From: Clostridia bacterium
GTDB taxonomy: Bacteria > Bacillota > Clostridia > Christensenellales > UBA1242
Length of the DNA: 7,813 nt
Direction of reading: 5' to 3'
NCBI GenBank assembly: GCA_017622115.1
Contig: JAGART010000081.1
Span: 1-7,813, forward strand
Under the pieces are notes generated by a model, which saw nothing but the letters and a program-made list of their open reading frames with translations, was not told the origin of the DNA and ran no database searches. This document shows positions 1 through 5,984 of the stretch, piece by piece (positions within the stretch are counted from its first letter, which is position 1; every line of letters starts with the position of its first letter). The position numbers and the translations under genes were made by a program.

Positions 1-2
1 CA

Positions 3-395
3 GAGCCAAAAAAGGAAGAACAAGCCAAAAAAGCAGTTCGTCAATTTGATAAGCCTCGTGCTCAAAATCAACAAAATCAACAAAGACAACAGCAAAATCA
101 ACAACGCAAACCTTTTAATAAAGATAATAATAAAGACGCTCCAAGACAACAAAAAACGGAACGTCCAGTTTCTGCACCTCGTTCAAGAGAACGTGAGCCT
201 TTGGTGAATATTAAAGATTTGGCTCAAAATGCAGGAAACAAACGTGTGTTTGATAAAAAGAAAGATGAAAAACGCAACAAAAATAGTTTTGATGATTACA
301 ATCGTTCTTCTAAACGTAACCTTTTGCGTAAAGGTTTAATGGAAGAAAGTAATATTGAAGAAAGAATTAGAAGCAATCGTAAAATTAAAAAGTAA
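3..395 (+). CDS. infB: N-terminal segment of translation initiation factor IF-2 (5' partial; ends at an in-frame TAA)
   Basis: The frame is open from the left edge and encodes a hydrophilic, disordered-looking chain: a Lys/Glu stretch, a Gln/Asn-rich tract (bases 63-104), then a basic region with segments such as LVNIKDLAQNAG and ERIRSNRKIKK. This matches the variable, charged linker that precedes the conserved part of IF-2 in Firmicutes. The true start lies outside the window; the TTG at 201 and GTG at 204 are only internal codons without a ribosome binding site. The frame is the same as that of the IF-2 core downstream, and only the TAA at 393-395 separates them. After that TAA the same frame continues with K-E-K-P-V-V-V and the start of the IF2_N domain. 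I therefore read this as the front of one infB gene, not a separate small gene. Whether the stop is real or a sequence error cannot be decided here. Confidence 0.8.
   Translation, partial: EPKKEEQAKKAVRQFDKPRAQNQQNQQRQQQNQQRKPFNKDNNKDAPRQQKTERPVSAPRSREREPLVNIKDLAQNAGNKRVFDKKKDEKRNKNSFDDYNRSSKRNLLRKGLMEESNIEERIRSNRKIKK
63..104 (+). repeat. Gln/Asn-coding low-complexity tract inside infB
   Basis: Imperfect iterations of the 9-base unit CAAAATCAA, mixed with CAAAGACAA and CAGCAAAAT, encode a run made almost wholly of Gln and Asn with one Arg. Such tracts are common in the disordered N-terminal linker of IF-2 and can change length by slippage. It is part of the coding frame, not an intergenic repeat. 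Confidence 0.75.
393..395 (+). other. In-frame TAA interrupting infB
   Basis: The triplet sits in the context AAA AAG TAA AAA GAA AAA. Both flanks are in the same frame and both read as IF-2 sequence, so a single base substitution would explain it, for example from CAA, AAA or GAA; a frameshift would not. TAA ends other genes in this window (rbfA, efp, spoIIIAA, spoIIIAC), so it is not reassigned as a sense codon. It may be a real nonsense mutation, strain variation in a mixed sample, or a sequencing or assembly error. Confidence 0.85.
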
Positions 396-506
396 AAAGA
401 AAAACCAGTTGTTGTTTCTGCTCCTATTGAACACGCAATTATTACTACTGAAAATATTACAGTTAAACAACTTTCAGAAAAAACTGGACGTTCAGTTGCT
501 GATATT

Positions 507-2192
507 TTGAAACAATTAATGGTTTTGGGTATGATGTCAAATGTAAACTCATCAATCGATTTTACTACTGCGGAACTTGTATGTAGTGAATTAGGTGTAG
601 TTTTAGAGCAAAAATTAGAAAAATCTTATGAAGAGCAATTAGCGGAAGAATTTAGTGGCATCAATGATGAAATTGATGAAGCAAAATTACGTGGCAGACC
701 ACCGATTGTTACTGTATTAGGACACGTTGACCACGGTAAAACAAGCTTGCTTGACTTTATTCGTAAAACACATATTCAAAGTCAAGAGGCTGGTGGTATT
801 ACTCAACATATCGCTGCATATCAAATTAAAACAATGGAACGTTTAATTACGTTTATTGATACACCGGGACACGAGGCTTTTAGTGCTATGCGTGCACGTG
901 GTGCAAGTGTAACTGATATCGCTATTTTAGTGGTTGCTGGTGATGATGGTGTAAAACCTCAAACATTAGAAGCAGTAAAACATATCAAAGAAGCAAAAAT
1001 TCCTATGATTGTTGCTGTAAATAAAATGGATAAGCCAGAATATAATATCGAAAGAGTAAAGCAACAATTGGCAGAAGTAGAAATTTTGCCAGAAGAATGG
1101 GGTGGAGATACAATATTTGTTCCTATTTCAGCCTTAACTGGTCAAGGTGTTGACAAATTGCTTGAAATGGTATTGCTCGTTGCTGATATGAATGAATTAA
1201 AAGCAAATCCAGATAGTCACGCACTTGGTATGGTTATTGAAGCAAAACTTGATAAGGGTAAAGGACCTATTGCTACTGCTATTGTATTAAATGGTACTTT
1301 AAAAGTCGGCGATACTATTATTTCTGGTGTACACGTAGGTAAAGTACGTGCGTTAATTGATGACAAAGGTAAAACTATCAAAAAGGCAGAGCCTAGTACA
1401 CCTGTTTCTGTTTTAGGCCTTGATGGTGTGCCAAATGCTGGCGACCAACTTTATGCAGTAGATGCTAAATTTAGTCGTGATGTTTTGGCAGAACGTAAAC
1501 GTAAAATCCAACAAGATAAGATTAATGCTAAAAATGCATTCTCTATGGAAGAATTCTTGGCAAAAAGTGCTGATAGTGAAAAGAAAGTTCTTAATTTGAT
1601 TGTAAAATCAGATGTTCAAGGTTCATTTGAGGCTTTAACTCCTATTTTAAATAGTATCAATAATGAAGAAGTTAGAGTTGAATGTATTCACGGTGGTGTT
1701 GGTACAATTAACGAAAATGATGTAATTTTAGCAAAAAGTGCAAATGCTATTATTATTGGTTTTAATGTAAAACCTGATTCAAAGGCGGCTGCTCTTGCAG
1801 AACACGAAAACGTTAAAATTTTTATGAGCAAAATTATTTATCAAGTATCTGATTTTGTTGCTAAAACAATAAAAGGTATGCGTGCCCCTGTATTTGAAGA
1901 AAAGGTTATTGGACACGCAGAAGTTATTCGTACGTTCAAAATTAGTCGTATCGGTACAATCGCTGGTTGTATTGTGAAAGATGGTAAAATTACTAAAAAT
2001 TCTAAAATTAGACTTTATCGTGAAGGTAAGTTGCTATGCGATACAAGTATAACAACTCTTCAACGTAACAAAGAAGACGTAAAAGAAGTTTCTGCTGGTA
2101 TGGATTGTGGTATGAAATTAGAAGGACACAATGACATTTTATTAGAAGACACTTTGGAAGCATATGTTATGGTCGAAATAGAACGTGATTAA
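507..2192 (+). CDS. infB: Translation initiation factor IF-2, conserved GTPase core
   Basis: IF-2 is the GTPase that brings initiator fMet-tRNA to the 30S subunit and promotes 50S joining. Numbering from the TTG at 507, all GTPase motifs are present: G1 GHVDHGKT (72-79), G2 GGITQHI (96-102), G3 DTPGH (118-122), G4 NKMD (172-175) and G5 SAL (208-210). A beta-barrel domain II follows (about 237-325), then domain III (about 345-445) and the fMet-tRNA-binding C2 domain (about 455-555), ending [11 protein letters not shown] as usual. The start is doubtful. TTG 507 and ATG 519 both lack a Shine-Dalgarno sequence and fall inside the IF2_N domain, which begins near base 456 (ITVKQLSEKTGR) in the same open frame. 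No ATG, GTG or TTG exists between the TAA at 393 and base 507. The gene most likely reads through from upstream in the intact form. It is followed 18 bases later by rbfA. Confidence 0.93.
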   Translation: MKQLMVLGMMSNVNSSIDFTTAELVCSELGVVLEQKLEKSYEEQLAEEFSGINDEIDEAKLRGRPPIVTVLGHVDHGKTSLLDFIRKTHIQSQEAGGITQHIAAYQIKTMERLITFIDTPGHEAFSAMRARGASVTDIAILVVAGDDGVKPQTLEAVKHIKEAKIPMIVAVNKMDKPEYNIERVKQQLAEVEILPEEWGGDTIFVPISALTGQGVDKLLEMVLLVADMNELKANPDSHALGMVIEAKLDKGKGPIATAIVLNGTLKVGDTIISGVHVGKVRALIDDKGKTIKKAEPSTPVSVLGLDGVPNAGDQLYAVDAKFSRDVLAERKRKIQQDKINAKNAFSMEEFLAKSADSEKKVLNLIVKSDVQGSFEALTPILNSINNEEVRVECIHGGVGTINENDVILAKSANAIIIGFNVKPDSKAAALAEHENVKIFMSKIIYQVSDFVAKTIKGMRAPVFEEKVIGHAEVIRTFKISRIGTIAGCIVKDGKITKNSKIRLYREGKLLCDTSITTLQRNKEDVKEVSAGMDCGMKLEGHNDILLEDTLEAYVMVEIERD

Positions 2193-2196
2193 AAAT

Positions 2197-2203
2197 AAAG
2201 GGG
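2197..2203 (+). promoter_or_regulatory. Ribosome binding site of rbfA
   Basis: AAAGGGG lies 7 bases before the ATG at 2211, in the short gap after the infB stop. It fixes the rbfA start and contrasts with the lack of any such site before the IF-2 core frame. Confidence 0.75.
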
Positions 2204-2210
2204 AACTAAA

Positions 2211-2585
2211 ATGAAAGAAAATCGTTTACAAAGATTAAATAGTGAAATCAAAAAAGCACTTGCTGATATTCTCTCAAACGAAATTAGAGACCCTAGATTA
2301 AGTGGTTTGGTAAGTGTATTAGATGTTGATACTACAAATGATTTGAGCCATTGTTTTATTTCAGTCAGCATTTACGAACAAGATAAAAAAGTAGTAGAAC
2401 GTAGTTTTAATACTTTACAACATAGTGCAAATTTTATACGCAAAATGTTAGCGGGTAGAGTGGATTTAAGAATTGTTCCTTATTTGCATTTCAAGTTAGA
2501 TAATAGATTTGAAATCAATCAAAAGATGAGCAAATTAATAGACTCTATCGACATTCCACCTATGGAGAATAGTGATGAACAATAA
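2211..2585 (+). CDS. rbfA: 30S ribosome-binding factor A (RbfA)
   Basis: RbfA binds the immature 30S subunit and helps maturation of the 5' end of 16S rRNA; it is also linked to cold adaptation. The 124-residue length is normal. The single KH-type fold is recognisable from the N-terminal helix (RLQRLNSEIKKALADIL, 5-21), then EIRDPRL (24-30), a strand with DVDTTNDLSHCFISVSI (38-54), the helix-turn-helix around NTLQHSANFIRKML (67-80), and the final strand VPYLHFKLD (89-97). The short interhelical motif, usually Ala-x-Gly in RbfA, appears here as Ser-Ala-Asn (72-74). The place between infB and an nrnA-type gene is the standard one in Firmicutes. The 3' end overlaps the next gene by 11 bases, which suggests coupled translation. 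Confidence 0.95.
   Translation: MKENRLQRLNSEIKKALADILSNEIRDPRLSGLVSVLDVDTTNDLSHCFISVSIYEQDKKVVERSFNTLQHSANFIRKMLAGRVDLRIVPYLHFKLDNRFEINQKMSKLIDSIDIPPMENSDEQ
2564..2567 (+). promoter_or_regulatory. Ribosome binding site that selects the DHH-gene start
   Basis: GGAG within the rbfA 3' end stands 7 bases before the ATG at 2575 but only 4 bases before the in-frame GTG at 2572. The spacing favours the ATG. Confidence 0.6.
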
Positions 2586-3549
2586 TATTTTTGCAAAAAA
2601 TTTGTTAAAAATCTGCAAAAAGGCACAAGGCGTGGTAATCTCGGGTCATATCAATCCAGATTATGACGCCTTGTGTTCGTGTTTGGCTATGCAAGAGATT
2701 TTAAGTCAAAATGGAATTAAAGCGGACATTATGTTGGAGCAACCGCTTGATTCGACTTTTGATTATTTAAGTGGTAAATATAAGTTTATTTATGAACCTC
2801 AAAATTATGAGGTACTAATTACAGTAGATACAGCAGAACCAAAATTGTTACCAGCAAATGTTATGTCTGTAAAAGAAAACGCAAAATTTACATTTAATAT
2901 TGACCATCATCAATCAAATAAAATGTATGCTCAAAATAATTATGTGCAAGGTGAAATATCTAGTGCTTGTGAAGTAATTTATTATTTGTTTGAGAAAAAT
3001 TTCAATTTAACTCAAACTTTGGCACAATTTCTTTATTTAGGAATTTATACAGATACTGGTGGTTTTATATATTCAAACACAAAAGAAAATACCTTTAAGT
3101 GTTTGGCTAATTTAATAAAAACAGGATTTGATGCTGATGACTTGCTTTTAAAATGTTTTAGAAATAAAAGTCTTGCTAGTTTTGAGATGACAAAACGTGC
3201 TTTTAATTCCATAAAGTTTTATGCTAATGGAGCAATCGCTGTTTCTCAATTAAGGTATGAGGATTACGAACAATCAAAAGCTAATTTAAATGAAGCGAAA
3301 TTTATAGTTTCGTACTTGCCAACAATTCAAAATGTAAAAGTAGGGATTGCTGTTTCAGAGCCTAAACCTAATGACTTTCACGTTTCTTTGCGTACTGCTT
3401 GCAATGATGTCAATGTAAGTGAAATTGCAAAACAATTCGGCGGGGGCGGACATATTAGAGCAAGTGGATTAACTTTAAAAGGTGATTATCAAAAAGCGCT
3501 AAATGCACTTATAAAATTTACAAAATATACTTTGGAGAAAAAATCTTGA
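2575..3549 (+). CDS. nrnA: DHH/DHHA1 phosphoesterase, NrnA-type (oligoribonuclease / pAp phosphatase)
   Basis: NrnA-type proteins degrade nano-RNA or short dinucleotides to mononucleotides and dephosphorylate 3'-phosphoadenosine 5'-phosphate; some relatives act on cyclic di-AMP or pApA. From ATG 2575 the protein has 324 residues, the family's usual size. The DHH domain shows motif I HINPDYDA (25-32), motif II VDT (84-86), motif III DHH (110-112) and motif IV with TDTGG (159-163), giving the Asp and His residues that bind two Mn ions. The C-terminal DHHA1 domain carries the substrate-binding GGGGHIRASG (289-298). No membrane segment or GGDEF part is present, so it is not a GdpP protein. In motif I the usual glycines are replaced (DYDALCS instead of the common DGDAIGS type). 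The gene lies between rbfA and truB, its usual place in Firmicutes, and overlaps truB by 4 bases. Family is sure; exact substrate is inferred. Confidence 0.88.
   Translation: MNNNIFAKNLLKICKKAQGVVISGHINPDYDALCSCLAMQEILSQNGIKADIMLEQPLDSTFDYLSGKYKFIYEPQNYEVLITVDTAEPKLLPANVMSVKENAKFTFNIDHHQSNKMYAQNNYVQGEISSACEVIYYLFEKNFNLTQTLAQFLYLGIYTDTGGFIYSNTKENTFKCLANLIKTGFDADDLLLKCFRNKSLASFEMTKRAFNSIKFYANGAIAVSQLRYEDYEQSKANLNEAKFIVSYLPTIQNVKVGIAVSEPKPNDFHVSLRTACNDVNVSEIAKQFGGGGHIRASGLTLKGDYQKALNALIKFTKYTLEKKS
3534..3537 (+). promoter_or_regulatory. Ribosome binding site for the TTG start of truB
   Basis: GGAG ends 8 bases before TTG 3546. The site lies in the last codons of the preceding gene, and the TTG overlaps that gene's TGA (TTGA). 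This supports a rare start codon used by termination-reinitiation coupling. Confidence 0.7.
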
Positions 3550-4391
3550 AAGGCTTTATAAATTTAAATAAACCAAAAGGAATGTCTAGTGCTAGGGCTG
3601 TGGCCATTGTTAAAAAGCAATTAGGTTTGACAAAAGAAAAAGTAGGGCACGCAGGTACACTTGACCCTATGGCTAGTGGCGTTTTGCCGATTGCAATCGG
3701 TCGGGCAACAAGATTATTTGACTTTATGCAAACAAAACAAAAATCCTATATCGCAGAATTTACTTTTGGTTATGAAACAAATACTCTTGATATTGAAGGT
3801 GAGATAATTAGTAAAAGTGATAGTATCCCTTTAAAAGAGCAAATTTTATCAGTTTTGCCTCAATTTTTGGGTGAAATTGAACAACTTCCTCCTCAATTTA
3901 GTGCTAAAAGTGTGAATGGTGTACGTGCTTACGATTTGGCAAGAAGTGGACAAGTTGCTGATTTAAAAGCTTGTAAAGTTCATATTTTTGAATTTGAATT
4001 ACTAGAAGACAAAAAGCCAACTTATACTTTTAAAATTACTTGCGGAAGTGGTACTTATATTCGTAGCCTATGTAAAGATTTAGCACAAAGTTTAGGGGCT
4101 TTTGCTACTATGACAAGTTTACAAAGAGTTAATTCTGGTGTCTTTAATATCGAAAATTCTGTTGATATAGACAATATTTCACAAAAGGAAATTTTGCCTT
4201 GCGAAATAGTTTTAGGTAATTTGAAAAAATTAATATTAAGTTTAGAACAAGAAAGTATTTTATTGATGGGCAAAAAATTGCAAATAGATGTGGCGAGTGG
4301 TATTTATAAGGCATATTGTGATGAAGAATTAATCGGGCTTGCGAGTGTTGATGCAGAAAAAACAATAAAGATGAAAACGTGGTTAAAGTGA
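3546..4391 (+). CDS. truB: tRNA pseudouridine(55) synthase TruB
   Basis: TruB converts uridine 55 in the T-loop of nearly all tRNAs to pseudouridine and also acts as a tRNA-folding chaperone. The 281 residues begin with the typical GFINLNKPKGMSSARAV. The catalytic motif GHAGTLDPMASGVLP (34-48) holds the nucleophile Asp40. Further family marks are KSYIAEFTFG (67-75) with a conserved Tyr, PPQFSAKSVNGVRAYDLAR (115-133), and CGSGTYIRSLCKDLA (166-180). The C-terminal part (about 215-281) is short and poorly conserved, as in other bacterial TruB proteins. The start is TTG: it overlaps the previous stop as TTGA, has GGAG at a good distance, and gives the expected N-terminus. A second enzyme, ribF, often follows truB in Firmicutes but not here; the next gene encodes a TIM-barrel protein. 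Confidence 0.95.
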   Translation: MKGFINLNKPKGMSSARAVAIVKKQLGLTKEKVGHAGTLDPMASGVLPIAIGRATRLFDFMQTKQKSYIAEFTFGYETNTLDIEGEIISKSDSIPLKEQILSVLPQFLGEIEQLPPQFSAKSVNGVRAYDLARSGQVADLKACKVHIFEFELLEDKKPTYTFKITCGSGTYIRSLCKDLAQSLGAFATMTSLQRVNSGVFNIENSVDIDNISQKEILPCEIVLGNLKKLILSLEQESILLMGKKLQIDVASGIYKAYCDEELIGLASVDAEKTIKMKTWLK

Positions 4392-4398
4392 GGTATTT

Positions 4399-5256
4399 AT
4401 GATTAGATTTGGACCTTCTGGAAATTGTGAGGCTTTTTATGAGGCTGGCTTAAAGCAAACTTTTCAAGAACCACAATGGTTACATAGTTTGGGTTTAAAT
4501 GCTTTTGAATATTCTTTCGGTTTGGGGCAATTTTTAACCGAAAAAACTGCTCTTAAAATAGGTGAGGAAGCAAAAAAATACGATATAGAAGTTAGTGTCC
4601 ACGCACCTTATTATATTAATTTTTCTAATATGAGTGAAACTTCAAAGGAAAATAATCATAAATTTGTTTTTGGAAGTTTGAAAAATTTGCGAGAAATGGG
4701 TGGCAGACATTGCGTAATTCATATCGGTTCGCAGATGAAGTTTACTCGTGAAGAGGCTTTAAATAACATAAAAATCAATTTTATGGAAGTTCTTAAAGAA
4801 AAGCAAAATAGCGAATATTCAGATTTAATTTTGTGTCCAGAAGCAATGGGTAAGTATAAGCAAATAGGTACTTATCAAGAAATGTTTGAAATTTGTAGTT
4901 GGGACGATTGCTTGATTCCTACTTTGGATTTTGGACATATTAATTGTGTTTTGCAAGGTGCTTTAAAAACAAAATCTGATTTTAAACAAATTTTACAAAT
5001 GGGAATAGATAAATTAGGTTTTGAAAAAATGAAAGATTTGCATATTCACTTTTCTAAAATTATGTATGGTGCTAATGGTGAAATAAAACATCTAACTTTT
5101 GAAGATGAAGTATATGGACCAAATTTTGAACCAATGCTTGATGCAATTTATGAATTAAAATTAGAACCAGTAATAATAAGCGAGTCCGCAGGCACGCAAG
5201 CACCAGATGCAAAAACTATGTGTGAGTACTTTAATAAGTTAGTTAAACAAAAATAG
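4399..5256 (+). CDS. Endonuclease IV-like TIM-barrel protein (AP endonuclease family 2)
   Basis: Endonuclease IV enzymes cut DNA 5' to abasic sites using three zinc ions in a TIM barrel. This 285-residue protein follows the Endo IV pattern along its length: VHAPYYINF (67-75, His68), VIHIGS (106-111, His108), CPEAMGK (146-152, Glu148), TLDFGHINC (175-183, Asp177 and His180), LHIHFSK (214-220, His215), KHL (230-232, His231) and SES near the end (261-263, Glu262). Spacing is close to E. coli Nfo. The D-x-H zinc motif of Nfo (Asp229, His231) reads I-x-H here, with Glu228 or the nearby Glu235 and Asp236 as possible substitutes. DNA repair is therefore likely but not certain; xylose isomerase-like sugar enzymes share the fold. 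A GAGG overlapping the truB stop serves ATG 4399, so the gene belongs to the infB-truB transcription unit. It ends with TAG, with no terminator before efp. Confidence 0.8.
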   Translation: MIRFGPSGNCEAFYEAGLKQTFQEPQWLHSLGLNAFEYSFGLGQFLTEKTALKIGEEAKKYDIEVSVHAPYYINFSNMSETSKENNHKFVFGSLKNLREMGGRHCVIHIGSQMKFTREEALNNIKINFMEVLKEKQNSEYSDLILCPEAMGKYKQIGTYQEMFEICSWDDCLIPTLDFGHINCVLQGALKTKSDFKQILQMGIDKLGFEKMKDLHIHFSKIMYGANGEIKHLTFEDEVYGPNFEPMLDAIYELKLEPVIISESAGTQAPDAKTMCEYFNKLVKQK

Positions 5257-5285
5257 TTGATTTTTAACGCAAAATAAGATATAAT
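5257..5285 (+). promoter_or_regulatory. Sigma-A-type promoter of efp
   Basis: TTGATT (5257-5262) and a perfect TATAAT (5280-5285) are separated by exactly 17 bases. This predicts a transcript start near 5292 and a leader of about 25 bases carrying AAGGAG (5303-5308), 8 bases before the efp ATG. The -35 begins directly after the stop codon of the preceding gene. No hairpin terminator lies between, so read-through from the upstream operon may add to efp expression. Confidence 0.75.
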
Positions 5286-5316
5286 ATCATTACATTTATT
5301 TTAAGGAGATTTTATT

Positions 5317-5874
5317 ATGATTTCAGCATCAGAATTAAGAAAAGGTACTTGTTTTGAATGGAATGGTCAAATTATGACTGTTCTTGATTTCCAACACAAC
5401 AAACACGGCCGTGGCGGTGCAGTTGTATGGATTAAAATGCGTAATGTTCAAACAGGTGCTAATGTAGAAAATACATTTAACCCAACAGACAAATTTGAAA
5501 AAGTACAATTTGTAGAAAAAGAAATGACATATCTTTACAATGATGGTGATTTGTATTACTTTATGGACCCAGAAACTTACGAACAAACACCATACAACAA
5601 AGATTTAGTTGAAGAATGTTTGCCATATATGTTGGAAAACACAAATGTAATCGTTCGTTTCTTTAAAGACCAAGTATTTTCAGTTGTGCCACAACTTTTT
5701 GTTATTTTGGAAGTTACTGATACAGAGCCAGCAATTCAAGGCGACACAACAAAAACATCATTCAAACCTGCAACAATGGAAACAGGTCTTGTAGTGCAAG
5801 TTCCTTTGTTTATTGGCAATGGTCAAAAAATCAAAGTTGACACACGTACAGGCGAATATGTAGAAAGAGCATAA
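5317..5874 (+). CDS. efp: Elongation factor P (EF-P), Arg32 type
   Basis: EF-P binds between the ribosomal P and E sites and relieves stalling at consecutive prolines. The 185 residues are full length, with three beta-barrel domains: a KOW-like N-domain (1 to about 62), an OB domain (about 67-125) and the C-terminal OB domain (about 130-185), which contains ATMETGLVVQVPLFI and ends in DTRTGEYVERA. The loop at 26-35 reads QHNKHGRGGA. In an ungapped comparison with the remembered B. subtilis sequence (QHVKPGKGAA), Pro30 becomes His and the modified Lys32 becomes Arg32. Arg at this tip is known from the EF-P class rhamnosylated by EarP in beta- and gammaproteobacteria, but no modification gene is visible here. 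The start is fixed by AAGGAG. The gene has its own promoter and double terminator, and its place before spoIIIAA is conserved in spore formers. Confidence 0.97.
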   Translation: MISASELRKGTCFEWNGQIMTVLDFQHNKHGRGGAVVWIKMRNVQTGANVENTFNPTDKFEKVQFVEKEMTYLYNDGDLYYFMDPETYEQTPYNKDLVEECLPYMLENTNVIVRFFKDQVFSVVPQLFVILEVTDTEPAIQGDTTKTSFKPATMETGLVVQVPLFIGNGQKIKVDTRTGEYVERA

Positions 5875-5899
5875 TTTTTGCTCTTTTTTTTATTTTTTT
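5864..5899 (+). terminator. Intrinsic terminator 1 after efp, overlapping its stop codon
   Basis: AAAGAGCA (5864-5871) pairs with TGCTCTTT (5879-5886) around a 7-base loop and is followed by a T-rich tract to 5899. The left arm is the last efp codons and the TAA lies in the loop, so a ribosome finishing efp would cover the hairpin. Confidence 0.75.
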
Positions 5900-5900
5900 A

Positions 5901-5935
5901 AAGACAAGGATTTTTGTCCTTGTTTTTTGTTTTTG
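5901..5935 (+). terminator. Intrinsic terminator 2 after efp
   Basis: ACAAGGA (5904-5910) pairs with TCCTTGT (5917-5923) around a 6-base loop. Weaker A-T or G-T pairs can extend the stem outward, and a T-rich tract follows to 5935. It lies clear of the coding sequence and acts as a back-up for the first terminator, separating efp from the spoIIIA operon. Confidence 0.85.
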
Positions 5936-5936
5936 T

Positions 5937-5965
5937 TCATATTTTTATTTTTCGCTTAATATTAT
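5937..5965 (+). promoter_or_regulatory. Candidate sporulation (sigma-E) promoter of the spoIIIA operon
   Basis: TCATATT (5937-5943) resembles the sigma-E -35 element. AATATTAT (5958-5965), 14 bases further, matches the sigma-E -10 consensus CATACAAT at 5 of 8 positions. In B. subtilis, spoIIIA is transcribed by sigma-E in the mother cell. The same bases can also be read as a weak sigma-A promoter (TTCATA, 18 bases, TATTAT), and AT-rich DNA yields chance matches, so this is tentative. Confidence 0.35.
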
Positions 5966-5972
5966 AGTTTTT

Positions 5973-5979
5973 GAGGAGG
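5973..5979 (+). promoter_or_regulatory. Strong ribosome binding site that sets the spoIIIAA start
   Basis: GAGGAGG lies 5 bases before ATG 5985. An in-frame GTG at 5979 overlaps this site and so cannot be the start. Confidence 0.8.
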
Positions 5980-5984
5980 TGGAG

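Noticed and set aside
393..395. Alternative genetic code with TAA as a sense codon
   Set aside because: TAA ends rbfA, efp, spoIIIAA and spoIIIAC at the expected lengths, and TGA and TAG also end genes.
381..400. Programmed frameshift at the A-rich stretch before the infB stop
   Set aside because: The sequence is T AAA AAG, not the slippery A AAA AAG in the needed phase, and the downstream IF-2 frame is the same as the upstream one, so one frameshift would leave the correct frame.
2189..2371. Antisense open frame opposite the start of rbfA
   Set aside because: It lies opposite confidently identified coding sequence, has no ribosome binding site or recognisable family, and is expected by chance in AT-rich DNA.
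2572..2574. GTG as start of the DHH gene
   Set aside because: It is only 4 bases from GGAG, while ATG 2575 is at 7 bases. The difference is one residue and not certain.
4055..4365. Two overlapping antisense open frames opposite truB
   Set aside because: Both are composition shadows of truB with no family signature or start signals.
5335..5586. Antisense open frame opposite efp
   Set aside because: The Phe/Cys-rich translation is a shadow of the EF-P codons.
5979..5981. GTG as start of spoIIIAA
   Set aside because: It overlaps the GAGGAGG ribosome binding site; ATG 5985 has suitable spacing.
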